From the NCBI GenBank assembly GCA_022565335.1, contig JAIUMY010000032.1:1-33169 (forward strand): a stretch of DNA of 33,169 bases, in the 5' to 3' direction. This document shows positions 14,988 to 21,203 of this stretch, piece after piece. A program made the translations under genes and the position numbers. Source of the DNA: Opitutales bacterium (lineage in GTDB: Bacteria > Verrucomicrobiota > Verrucomicrobiia > Opitutales > T3Sed10-336). The notes under the pieces are model-generated. The model did not search any database and was not told the DNA's origin. It saw only the letters and a list, made by a program, of their open reading frames with translations. Within the stretch, counting starts at the first letter, position 1; each line of letters opens with the position of its first letter.

Positions 14988-15569
14988 ATGTCAGAACCTT
15001 CAGCAACTCCCCCCGTCTCTGAACACGCTCGTTTGGTTTTGTCCACCACGCGCAAACTGGGATGGTTCCGCAGCATTCCCTGTTATTTGGTATTTCAGCC
15101 GAAAGAGCTGATTCTGGTTCATCTGGACAAAGCGAAAACCAAGGAGGCTATTGCCGAATTTCGCGCCGAGCAAAAAGCCGAGGGCAAAGGATTCATGGCC
15201 ACGACTTTTGCCATGATCGGATTCTGGCGAAATTACGGGCATCGGTATTATCAAAGCTCCCGCGATGACTTGTTACAGTTGAACCCTGCCAATATCGCGC
15301 TCCCCTATACCACCATTCAACGGCTGGTCTTCCGCACTGCCCGTTCCTACGGGGCCGCTGACCATAACGACGCCACCCCCAAGCCGGGTAAGTTGATCCT
15401 GCAAACCAACGCGGAAAAACTGAAATTCTCCCACGAATACTACGATAGCAATAAAAAGATCAAAGGCATCCTGCAGGATTTAGCGGGAACGGCTTTAAAA
15501 TACCGAGCCCCTATTTTCCACAAAACCCTATCGATAAACCTTGGAGGATCGCCCGACGGCATCGACTGA
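14988..15569 (+). CDS. Hypothetical protein, possibly PH-like
   Basis: The 193-residue protein starting MSEPSATPP is not recognised. The segment CYLVFQPKELILVHLDKAKTKEAI resembles the opening strands of bacterial PH-like or YcxB-like domains, and GKLILQTNAEKLKFSHEYYDSNKKIKGIL looks like its end. There is no signal peptide or clear membrane helix; MATTFAMIGFWRNYG is only weakly hydrophobic. An in-frame extension upstream to 14862 is possible but would cover the likely promoter region shared with the divergent PH-domain gene. Confidence 0.65.
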   Translation: MSEPSATPPVSEHARLVLSTTRKLGWFRSIPCYLVFQPKELILVHLDKAKTKEAIAEFRAEQKAEGKGFMATTFAMIGFWRNYGHRYYQSSRDDLLQLNPANIALPYTTIQRLVFRTARSYGAADHNDATPKPGKLILQTNAEKLKFSHEYYDSNKKIKGILQDLAGTALKYRAPIFHKTLSINLGGSPDGID

Positions 15570-15649
15570 AACTCTCCCCTCCAGGGGAAACCCCAAAACC
15601 ATCAACAACCATACCTATTATAAAAAACATCTCATTCTACCTTCTCAGT

Positions 15650-15988
15650 TTGCTTATGGCGGGATTTCTCGCTAGTTGCGGAAGCCCCAACACCCCCACT
15701 GCCGTCGTCGAGGGAATGATCAAAGCAATGGCCGAAGGGGATATCGAGGCCGCAGCGAATTATGTGAATCCAGAAGAACGCAGCGAATTCCTCTCTTACT
15801 TAACTAACCTTCCAGAAGAAGAACTAGAGGAGGAACTTTCTCTAATGAAAGAACTTTTTCAAGGGGTTGAAACCCGAGGAGAAGAAATCGACGGGAATAC
15901 TGCCGAAGTGCAAATCTATCACCCGGAAGAAGGGGAAGACATTATCGACCTGATCCTTATCGAGGGGCAATGGTTTGTGGAGTTGTAA
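15650..15988 (+). CDS. Small lipoprotein, NTF2/DUF4878-like
   Basis: The mature part (GSPNTPTAVVEGMIKAMAEGDIEAAANYVNPEERSEF onward, ending in DIIDLILIEGQWFVEL) resembles DUF4878-type lipoproteins of the NTF2-like fold, which have a helix with AxxG(D/N) and a cone of strands. The lipobox is FLASC, but from the first ordinary start (TTG 15650 or ATG 15656) the signal peptide is only ~8-10 residues. In frame upstream lie IIKNISFYLLSLLMAG residues that would make a normal lipoprotein signal, beginning at ATT or ATA codons near 15617-15622. A non-standard start codon is therefore plausible. The protein is very acidic in its second half (EEELEEELSLMKE). Confidence 0.7.
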   Translation: MLMAGFLASCGSPNTPTAVVEGMIKAMAEGDIEAAANYVNPEERSEFLSYLTNLPEEELEEELSLMKELFQGVETRGEEIDGNTAEVQIYHPEEGEDIIDLILIEGQWFVEL

Positions 15989-16054
15989 GCACCTTAGCTC
16001 ACTCCCCACAAACGCCTTACCTTACCGATTCACAAACTTGTCTCACCATAACCC

Positions 16055-16086
16055 CCCACGGGCCCAGCACGAGGTCCGTGGGTTTT
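16055..16086 (+). terminator. Intrinsic terminator after the lipoprotein gene
   Basis: CCCACGG (16055-16061) pairs with CCGTGGG (16076-16082) across a 14-base loop and is followed by TTTT. It is placed 66 bases after the lipoprotein stop. Confidence 0.5.
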
Positions 16087-16089
16087 GGT

Positions 16090-16154
16090 CATTTAAGGGA
16101 CACTCCCTATAGAGAATTGACGAATTTTACGGGACTGTCCCTAGACTATTGACA
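16090..16154. repeat. REP-like pair of GGGAC...TCCC palindromic units
   Basis: The region holds AAGGGACACTCCCTATAG and then ACGGGACTGTCCCTAGACTA and TTGACAGG. The reverse complement of the second unit recurs at 28887-28911 (GTCAATAGTCTAGGGATCG), and AAGGGACATACCCTTTAG occurs near 29140. Such GGGACAGTCCC elements are typical of RAYT-associated REP families. No RAYT gene is in the window. Confidence 0.6.
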
Positions 16155-16218
16155 GGTGCGGGTGGGCTCGTGGCCGGTTCTTGCTTGCCTCGGGGAGCCG
16201 CAACGAACAAAAAGAGGA

Positions 16219-17520
16219 ATGGCACCTGAGAAATCCCTACGTGTATTGGTGGTTGGCGGCGGTGGTCGCGAACACACCCTGGCCGATCTTTGCTCCCGCA
16301 GTCCGCTGTGCCGGGAAGTTCATATTGCCCCGGGCAACGGAGGCACTGGCGAGCCCTTCCACCGGCATGCGGTGGCCGCTGACGATATTGACGGCTTGGT
16401 GCACTTGGCGGATACGCAGAAAATTGATTTTGTGGTGATCGGACCGGAAGTGCCGCTGAGCCTGGGACTGGTGGACCGGCTGGCCGAAAAAGGGATCCCC
16501 GCCTACGGCCCCACGGCCAAAGGGGCCCGGCTGGAGGCGAGTAAGATTTTCACCAAGGAAATTCTGGAAAAACACCGCATCCCCACCGCCGCCTCGGCAA
16601 CTTTCACCGAAGCGGAGGCCGCCCTGCACTACGTGCGCGAGGGGTCTTTTCCGGTAGTCATCAAAGCCGACGGTTTGGCCGCCGGCAAAGGGGTTACCGT
16701 GGCGACCTCACTGGAGGAAGCAGAAAAAGCGATCAAAGAATCCTTGGTTGACGGTGTTTTCGGACCAAGCGGAGAAGAGTTGCTCATCGAAGAATGTCTG
16801 ATCGGAGAGGAAGCTTCCATACACCTCATCGTCTCAGGGGAGGACTATGTCATTTTGCCGACCAGTCAGGATCACAAACGGATCGGCGAGGGAGACACCG
16901 GCCCGAATACGGGAGGAATGGGGGCCTACTCACCCGCCGAACTGGTAAGCCCGGAGATTTTGCAGGAGGTCGATGAGCTTATTTGCCGTCCCAGCGTTCA
17001 GGCCTTGGCCGCCGAGGGCCTTGAGTTCAAGGGCACCCTCTATATTGGGATCATGCTGACCGCCCAAGGGCCCAAAGTGCTGGAGTTCAATGTCCGCTTT
17101 GGCGACCCCGAGACCCAGATCATTTTGCCCCGTCTGGAAACCGACCTTCTCACCCTGTTGGTGGCTTGTCAGCAAGGACGGCTTGCCGAGGTCCCCTTGC
17201 GGGTGAAAGACAACACCTCTCTTTGTGTGGTACTGGCGGCGGAGGGGTATCCCGGTTCCTACCGCAAGGGAGACCCGATCGACCTGAGCCAAGTGCCGAC
17301 CGGGGTCACCGTTTACCATGCCGGAACCAAGGAAAATGACGAGGGCCAGATCGTCACCGCCGGAGGCCGGGTTCTGGGGGTCTGCGCCGAAGCCGAAACC
17401 TTGGAAGAGGCCAGTCGGAAAGCCTACGCCGCCTGCGACCAGATTCACTTTTCCGGCAAAACCCTACGCCGCGACATCGGGGCAAAACAGTTGCGTCGGC
17501 AAGGATCTCCCATAGGTTAG
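16219..17520 (+). CDS. purD: Phosphoribosylamine-glycine ligase
   Basis: The enzyme joins 5-phosphoribosylamine and glycine with ATP to give glycinamide ribonucleotide, the second step of purine synthesis. The 433-residue protein begins with LRVLVVGGGGREHTLADL and continues VVIGPEVPLSLGLVDRL and GPTAKGARLEASKIFTKEIL. The ATP-grasp core follows (VIKADGLAAGKGVTVA, then DHKRIGEGDTGPNTGGMGAYSP and VLEFNVRFGDPETQ). The ATG at 16219 follows AAAGAGGA directly; the longer in-frame start at 16156 adds a non-conserved extension. The phosphatase gene begins four bases after the stop. Confidence 0.96.
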   Translation: MAPEKSLRVLVVGGGGREHTLADLCSRSPLCREVHIAPGNGGTGEPFHRHAVAADDIDGLVHLADTQKIDFVVIGPEVPLSLGLVDRLAEKGIPAYGPTAKGARLEASKIFTKEILEKHRIPTAASATFTEAEAALHYVREGSFPVVIKADGLAAGKGVTVATSLEEAEKAIKESLVDGVFGPSGEELLIEECLIGEEASIHLIVSGEDYVILPTSQDHKRIGEGDTGPNTGGMGAYSPAELVSPEILQEVDELICRPSVQALAAEGLEFKGTLYIGIMLTAQGPKVLEFNVRFGDPETQIILPRLETDLLTLLVACQQGRLAEVPLRVKDNTSLCVVLAAEGYPGSYRKGDPIDLSQVPTGVTVYHAGTKENDEGQIVTAGGRVLGVCAEAETLEEASRKAYAACDQIHFSGKTLRRDIGAKQLRRQGSPIG

Positions 17521-17524
17521 AAAA

Positions 17525-18022
17525 ATGTCTAAGGAAACGCCGTTGAACCTCATTCTTTTTGTTTGCACGGCAAACGTCTGCCGTAGTCCCATGGCGGAAG
17601 TTCTCTTCCGGCACGCCCTGGCCGCCGAGAAACCGCCGCTCAGCGAATTGAAGGTGGCCTCGGCGGGGGTGTTTGCTTCGGCCCATCAACCGGCGACAGA
17701 GAATTCCTGCATCGCCCTGAAAAAAGTCAAACTGGACCTCTCCCCCCACCGCAGCCAACCGCTGACCGAGGATTTGGCCCACCAAGCCTTGCTCATCCTC
17801 GGGATGACTCAAACGCACGTTGAACTTATCAAGGAAGCTTTTCCCAACTTACCGGGCGAGGTTCGCCTGATGCGCGAGTTTATTCCCAACAATCCACAAA
17901 TCGAAATCCCCGATCCTTTTGGCTCTGATTTAGCCATCTACCAAATCTGCCGCGATAGTATGGTGGAGGCCATCCCTCCCCTTCTTGACTACTTGCGCAA
18001 AAAACTTTCTGTAGAAAAATGA
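17525..18022 (+). CDS. Low-molecular-weight protein tyrosine phosphatase family protein
   Basis: The phosphate-binding loop C14-TANVC-R20-S lies right at the N-terminus after a hydrophobic strand (NLILFV). The general-acid loop IPDPFG (D130) lies near the C-terminus, as in the LMW-PTP family. In bacteria these act on protein phosphotyrosine or phosphoarginine; an arsenate-reductase role is less likely but cannot be excluded. The gene is four bases after purD and overlaps the glutaredoxin gene as ATGA, so the three are probably one transcript. Confidence 0.9.
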   Translation: MSKETPLNLILFVCTANVCRSPMAEVLFRHALAAEKPPLSELKVASAGVFASAHQPATENSCIALKKVKLDLSPHRSQPLTEDLAHQALLILGMTQTHVELIKEAFPNLPGEVRLMREFIPNNPQIEIPDPFGSDLAIYQICRDSMVEAIPPLLDYLRKKLSVEK

Positions 18023-18297
18023 CAAACCATTCTTCCAAGCCAACTCTCTATATCAAAAGCGGTTGCCCGTGGTGCCGGGAAGCGGACAACTTTCTCCGCA
18101 GCAAAGGCCTCTCCTACGAGGTACGGGATGTTCTCATCGATCCCGCCGCCGCCCGCAGAATGCAACAACTCACTGGCCAGACGCTGACCCCGAGTTTTGA
18201 GTATGGCGACTTCGTAGTTGCCGATTTCAGTGTGGAGGAATTTGTCTCCGCCTTACGCCAAAACCCGGCGAAGGCTGAGGAATTGGGCTTAGCGTAA
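18019..18297 (+). CDS. Glutaredoxin family protein
   Basis: The 92-residue protein starts its thioredoxin fold with TLYIKSGCPWCREADNFL, where CPWC (16-19) is the dithiol active site. The cis-proline region is QTLTPSFEYGDFVVADFSVEEF. It probably acts as a small thiol-disulfide reductase in the cytoplasm. Its start overlaps the phosphatase stop by four bases. Its last nine bases overlap the 3' end of the convergent PEP-CTERM gene. Confidence 0.92.
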   Translation: MTNHSSKPTLYIKSGCPWCREADNFLRSKGLSYEVRDVLIDPAAARRMQQLTGQTLTPSFEYGDFVVADFSVEEFVSALRQNPAKAEELGLA

Positions 18298-18654
18298 ATA
18301 CCGGCGGCCCACAGCCAGAAGCAAAGCAGCGCTCCCGAAGACAATTGCGTAGGCGGATAGCTCCGGGATGGAAACCGGAATATCTTCATCCTCGTCCTCC
18401 TCCACAAGGGGAAATGAAATCAGATCTTCCCTTGCCGAAAATTCCGGTTCCTCGGGGAAAGTAAGATCCCCGAGGGGAAAGATATCGGGGTGGGTGGCAA
18501 TGGCAATATTCTCTGCCAACTCTTCGGTCGCTGGAGAAATCTCCGGATAATTATCCTCTTGAGCCGCTAAAATAAAACCTCCCCAAACCAGCGCCGATAA
18601 GGCCACAACAATTGAAGACCCCGGGGCGTAGATAAATTTGAGAAACTTACTCAT
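18289..18654 (-). CDS. Small acidic protein with PEP-CTERM-like sorting signal
   Basis: The 121-residue protein has an N-terminal hydrophobic segment (SIVVALSALVWGGFILAA) that could be a signal peptide. A middle region rich in Glu and Asp (including VEEDEDEDIPVS) follows. The end, IPELSAYAIVFGSAALLLAVGRR, fits the PEP-CTERM pattern: a PE-containing motif, a hydrophobic helix and a basic tail. Such proteins are processed and exported or anchored by an exosortase, which is not in the window. Between the two signals there is only a short acidic linker, so its role is unclear. It converges on and overlaps glutaredoxin. Confidence 0.75.
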   Translation of the reverse strand: MSKFLKFIYAPGSSIVVALSALVWGGFILAAQEDNYPEISPATEELAENIAIATHPDIFPLGDLTFPEEPEFSAREDLISFPLVEEDEDEDIPVSIPELSAYAIVFGSAALLLAVGRRYLR

Positions 18655-18742
18655 CGTTAAGTTTTAATATGAGTTATTTGGGGCTGGCCCGCAAGAATTT
18701 TTGCTCATTTTGAAAAGTTTTGTTGCATCTGTCTTCTCACCT

Positions 18743-18904
18743 TCAAGCCAGTCGCTCCGTGGTCCCTCTTTTTCGACGGCATTTCTCGGAGCAATAGACC
18801 ACCTGTTCCCAGCACTCCTTCCATTTTTTTCGCCAGGCGAAAGGGCGTTCACAAATCGGGCACGTTTTCGTCGGCAGATCCTTTTTGGCGATTCTCCGGC
18901 TCAT
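18743..18904 (-). CDS. DUF2256 zinc-ribbon-like small protein
   Basis: The 53-residue protein starts MSRRIAKKDLPTKTCPICERPFAWRKKW and ends with VVYCSEKCRRKR. This is the DUF2256 pattern, with cysteines in CPIC and CSEKC likely to bind zinc. Function unknown; homologues are often small stand-alone genes. Its ATG at 18904 lies inside the end of the upstream hypothetical gene, overlapping it by 56 bases in another frame. This small gene would be easy to miss because a longer, meaningless frame runs through it. Confidence 0.85.
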   Translation of the reverse strand: MSRRIAKKDLPTKTCPICERPFAWRKKWKECWEQVVYCSEKCRRKRGTTERLA

Positions 18905-19346
18905 TTTCAATGGGGCTTGTTTCCCAGAGAACCTGCACGCATTTCCCCTCTTTGTCCACCGTCTCAATACGAATTGGTTGGAGACTTTCGGAAGGTCGCC
19001 GGAGGGCATTCTCGATGGGGGCCAGATCTTCCAACCAATCCTTTCGTTCACTCCCGTCCTCCTGACGCCAGACCAAACCATAACCCGTCTCCCCGTCTTG
19101 CAGCGCCCGAAGGCGCACCGCATTCTGCCCCTTCCCTTTGTCAACCCCCTTGGCCTTACGGCGGGAAGCCGCCTTTTTGGCACGTCTTTTCTGCCGACTG
19201 GGCAAATCGGGAGGATCGGGAAAGGGATAGGCCTCCCCAAGAAGGTCCTCAATGGTCTCCTCGGTGTGAGCCACCTGCGCAAACAACAACTCCCGCCGAA
19301 GAAGGAGTCGGTCAATCTGCAGGGTGTCCTGTGGTGATGGGCTCAC
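18849..19346 (-). CDS. Hypothetical protein, paralogue of the gene at 19400-19798
   Basis: The 165-residue protein begins at GTG (MSPSPQDTLQIDRLLLRRELLFAQ). An N-terminal helical stretch precedes the motif EDLLGEAYPFPDPPDLP and a very basic segment (SRQKRRAKKAASRRKAKG). The C-terminal half is beta-like (VRLRALQDGETGYGLVWRQEDG, then ESLQPIRIETVDKEGKCVQVLWE). The EDL(L/I)GE...PFPxPPxP motif followed by a Lys-rich run is shared with the adjacent upstream gene, suggesting tandem duplication and divergence. Not recognised otherwise. Confidence 0.7.
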   Translation of the reverse strand: MSPSPQDTLQIDRLLLRRELLFAQVAHTEETIEDLLGEAYPFPDPPDLPSRQKRRAKKAASRRKAKGVDKGKGQNAVRLRALQDGETGYGLVWRQEDGSERKDWLEDLAPIENALRRPSESLQPIRIETVDKEGKCVQVLWETSPIENEPENRQKGSADENVPDL

Positions 19347-19399
19347 GCGTTTATTAAGTCAAACCGGTGATTTTATCGATTTTCCAAAGACCAGATCCC

Positions 19400-19798
19400 T
19401 CAGGACTTGTCGTCCGGGAGATCTTTGTCGCCTTCAACCGAAGGCTTTTCCCCGGCAGAGGAATCTTTTTTCTCCGAATCTTCAGAGGAGGAAGTCAAAG
19501 GAGCCGAAGGCTTTGTCTCAGGCGCCGGGGCGACCACTTTTTTCTTGGGCTTTTTGGCCTTCTTCGCCGGACCAAAGCCAAAAACCGGCTCGGGCGGTTC
19601 GGGAAAGGGAAACACTGTTTCCTCGCCGATCAAATCTTCCACTTGATTTTCCAGGTCGGCGATTTGCTGATAGGCTTTGGCCCGCTCTTCCAGCAGACGA
19701 TCAATCTCCCGCCGGGCTTCCAAAGCCTGGGCGATGGTTTCGGCGTCGGCGCCCAAAACAATATCGGAGAAGGTAAGGTTTGGTAGTTTTTTACTCAT
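19400..19798 (-). CDS. Hypothetical coiled-coil protein with EDLIGE...PFPEPPEP motif
   Basis: The 132-residue protein starting MSKKLPNLTFSDIVLG has a long coiled-coil-like helix (IAQALEARREIDRLLEERAKAYQQIADLENQVEDLIGEE). This is followed by VFPFPEPPEPVFGFGPAKKAKKPKKK and a low-complexity Ser, Pro, Glu, Lys-rich tail, probably disordered. Its start overlaps the end of the LRV-repeat gene by eight bases, so it is likely co-translated. The basic run could bind nucleic acid or rRNA, but this is a guess. Family unknown to me. Confidence 0.72.
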   Translation of the reverse strand: MSKKLPNLTFSDIVLGADAETIAQALEARREIDRLLEERAKAYQQIADLENQVEDLIGEETVFPFPEPPEPVFGFGPAKKAKKPKKKVVAPAPETKPSAPLTSSSEDSEKKDSSAGEKPSVEGDKDLPDDKS

Positions 19799-21203
19799 GG
19801 TTTGTTTCTTGGATAAGGTTGGTAGGGGAAAGGATTTCATTGATCGCGTTGAGCACCCGGGTAACCTCGGGTTCCTCCCGGTAGGTGCTGAATTCGTGAT
19901 CGGTCCGGGAAGGCTCAAAACGTGGGTTGGCTTGGGCCCGCTCGGCGACGGTCGGTACCCGGTCCTCGGAGAGGCGTTTCAAAGTGATGGGCAGCAATTG
20001 TTCACTGGTGGCCGCCAAAGCCCGAAAGGAAGGAATTTCATGCCGCGCCAGGGCCCGCGCAAGATCGCCGCGCAAACTGCGGAAAGGTCGCCCCCTCGCG
20101 GCCAGATGAATCAACGCCTCGGGACTCAAATGCACGTTGATCAACTGCTCCAGGACCTTTTCGTCGGCAAAGTTTTTGGTCGCCAGAAGGGCATTCACCG
20201 AAGGATATCCGCTCTCCGCCAAGAGAGGAGCCACTTTGCTCGCCAGAGATTCATTCTGCAAAAGGAACAAAGCTTCCTGCTCCTCCCCGTTCTGGATCAG
20301 GTATTCGACCACATCCTCCCCCAGTCCCGGATTTTGCGCGAGTTGTTGACGCAAAACCAGATTCTGGCTCTGGCATATCTCTCTCTGCAAACCTCTTGGT
20401 AAGTCTGGCTCACCGGCCAAGGACTCTTGCTCGGGCAAGGTCCCCCGATCCCAGCGATACACCATGGCCCAGGGTGGCGCTTTTTGCCGTTCATCCGCCG
20501 CCGCCCTGACTGCGGAATGAGGGGAGAGAAAAAGGGATTCAAAAATCCCGTCTTCCAATTTTCGCCTTTCCAAAAGGCCCAATTGCAATTCCTCGTCATC
20601 GCTGTCGGCCCAAAGTTGCAAAAGATTGGCCTCGGCCCGGCTTTGCGCCGCCACCGCCCGGCGAACCAGGGGATGGGGATCGTCTCCCAGGGCCCGCAGA
20701 ATAACCGGATCAAGACTGCTGTTTTGTCCCAAGGCGATCCGCACGACCATCGACTCATGTCGGCAAAGAAAAGCTTGGTGTTGAATCTTCAATCCCGGGT
20801 TCAGCGCCAGCGAGGCCGCGACCCGCGCGTTTTCGTCGCGCAACAAACGGCTGATTTCCCGGGGACCTAGATTGGGATTCACCGCCACCGAGCGGCGTAC
20901 TTCCGGCAGGTGGTGTTCGATGAAGGACAACAAAACCGGCGGGGGCGTGCGCGGGTTCGCGGCCAGCGGAGCGGCTAACGCAGGGTCGTCGCTGGCCTCA
21001 CTGGAAAGTTGTTCCAACAGGTCGGAAGGCGAAAGTGGATAATGGGCGACAAAGATTTTTCCCGCGGCTCCTCCCTCGGAATAGGCCTCCCGTAAAAGAC
21101 GACTGGATAGCGGGGGGCGACGAAACTTCCGGCACACCGCTTCGATGCCCCGCTCCTCGACCAGGGTCATCAATTCCTCGGCACTGGCGGGCGCCTCCTT
21201 CAT
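19791..21203 (-). CDS. Leucine-rich-repeat-variant (LRV) / HEAT-like solenoid protein
   Basis: The 470-residue protein is built of repeated helical units around VRRxVAxNPxLxxxxIxxLLxD. Examples are EVRRSVAVNPNLGPREISRLLRD, ARVAASLALNPGLKIQHQAF, MVVRIALGQNSSLDPVILRALGDD and LVRRAVAAQSRAEANLLQLWAD, with degenerate units in the C-terminal half (LRQQLAQNPGLGEDVVEYLIQ). This is the LRV/HEAT type of protein-binding solenoid. There is no signal peptide. Its ATG overlaps the stop of the translocase gene (ATGA), so its product is probably made together with the translocase and may bind it. Partner not known. Confidence 0.8.
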   Translation of the reverse strand: MKEAPASAEELMTLVEERGIEAVCRKFRRPPLSSRLLREAYSEGGAAGKIFVAHYPLSPSDLLEQLSSEASDDPALAAPLAANPRTPPPVLLSFIEHHLPEVRRSVAVNPNLGPREISRLLRDENARVAASLALNPGLKIQHQAFLCRHESMVVRIALGQNSSLDPVILRALGDDPHPLVRRAVAAQSRAEANLLQLWADSDDEELQLGLLERRKLEDGIFESLFLSPHSAVRAAADERQKAPPWAMVYRWDRGTLPEQESLAGEPDLPRGLQREICQSQNLVLRQQLAQNPGLGEDVVEYLIQNGEEQEALFLLQNESLASKVAPLLAESGYPSVNALLATKNFADEKVLEQLINVHLSPEALIHLAARGRPFRSLRGDLARALARHEIPSFRALAATSEQLLPITLKRLSEDRVPTVAERAQANPRFEPSRTDHEFSTYREEPEVTRVLNAINEILSPTNLIQETNHE

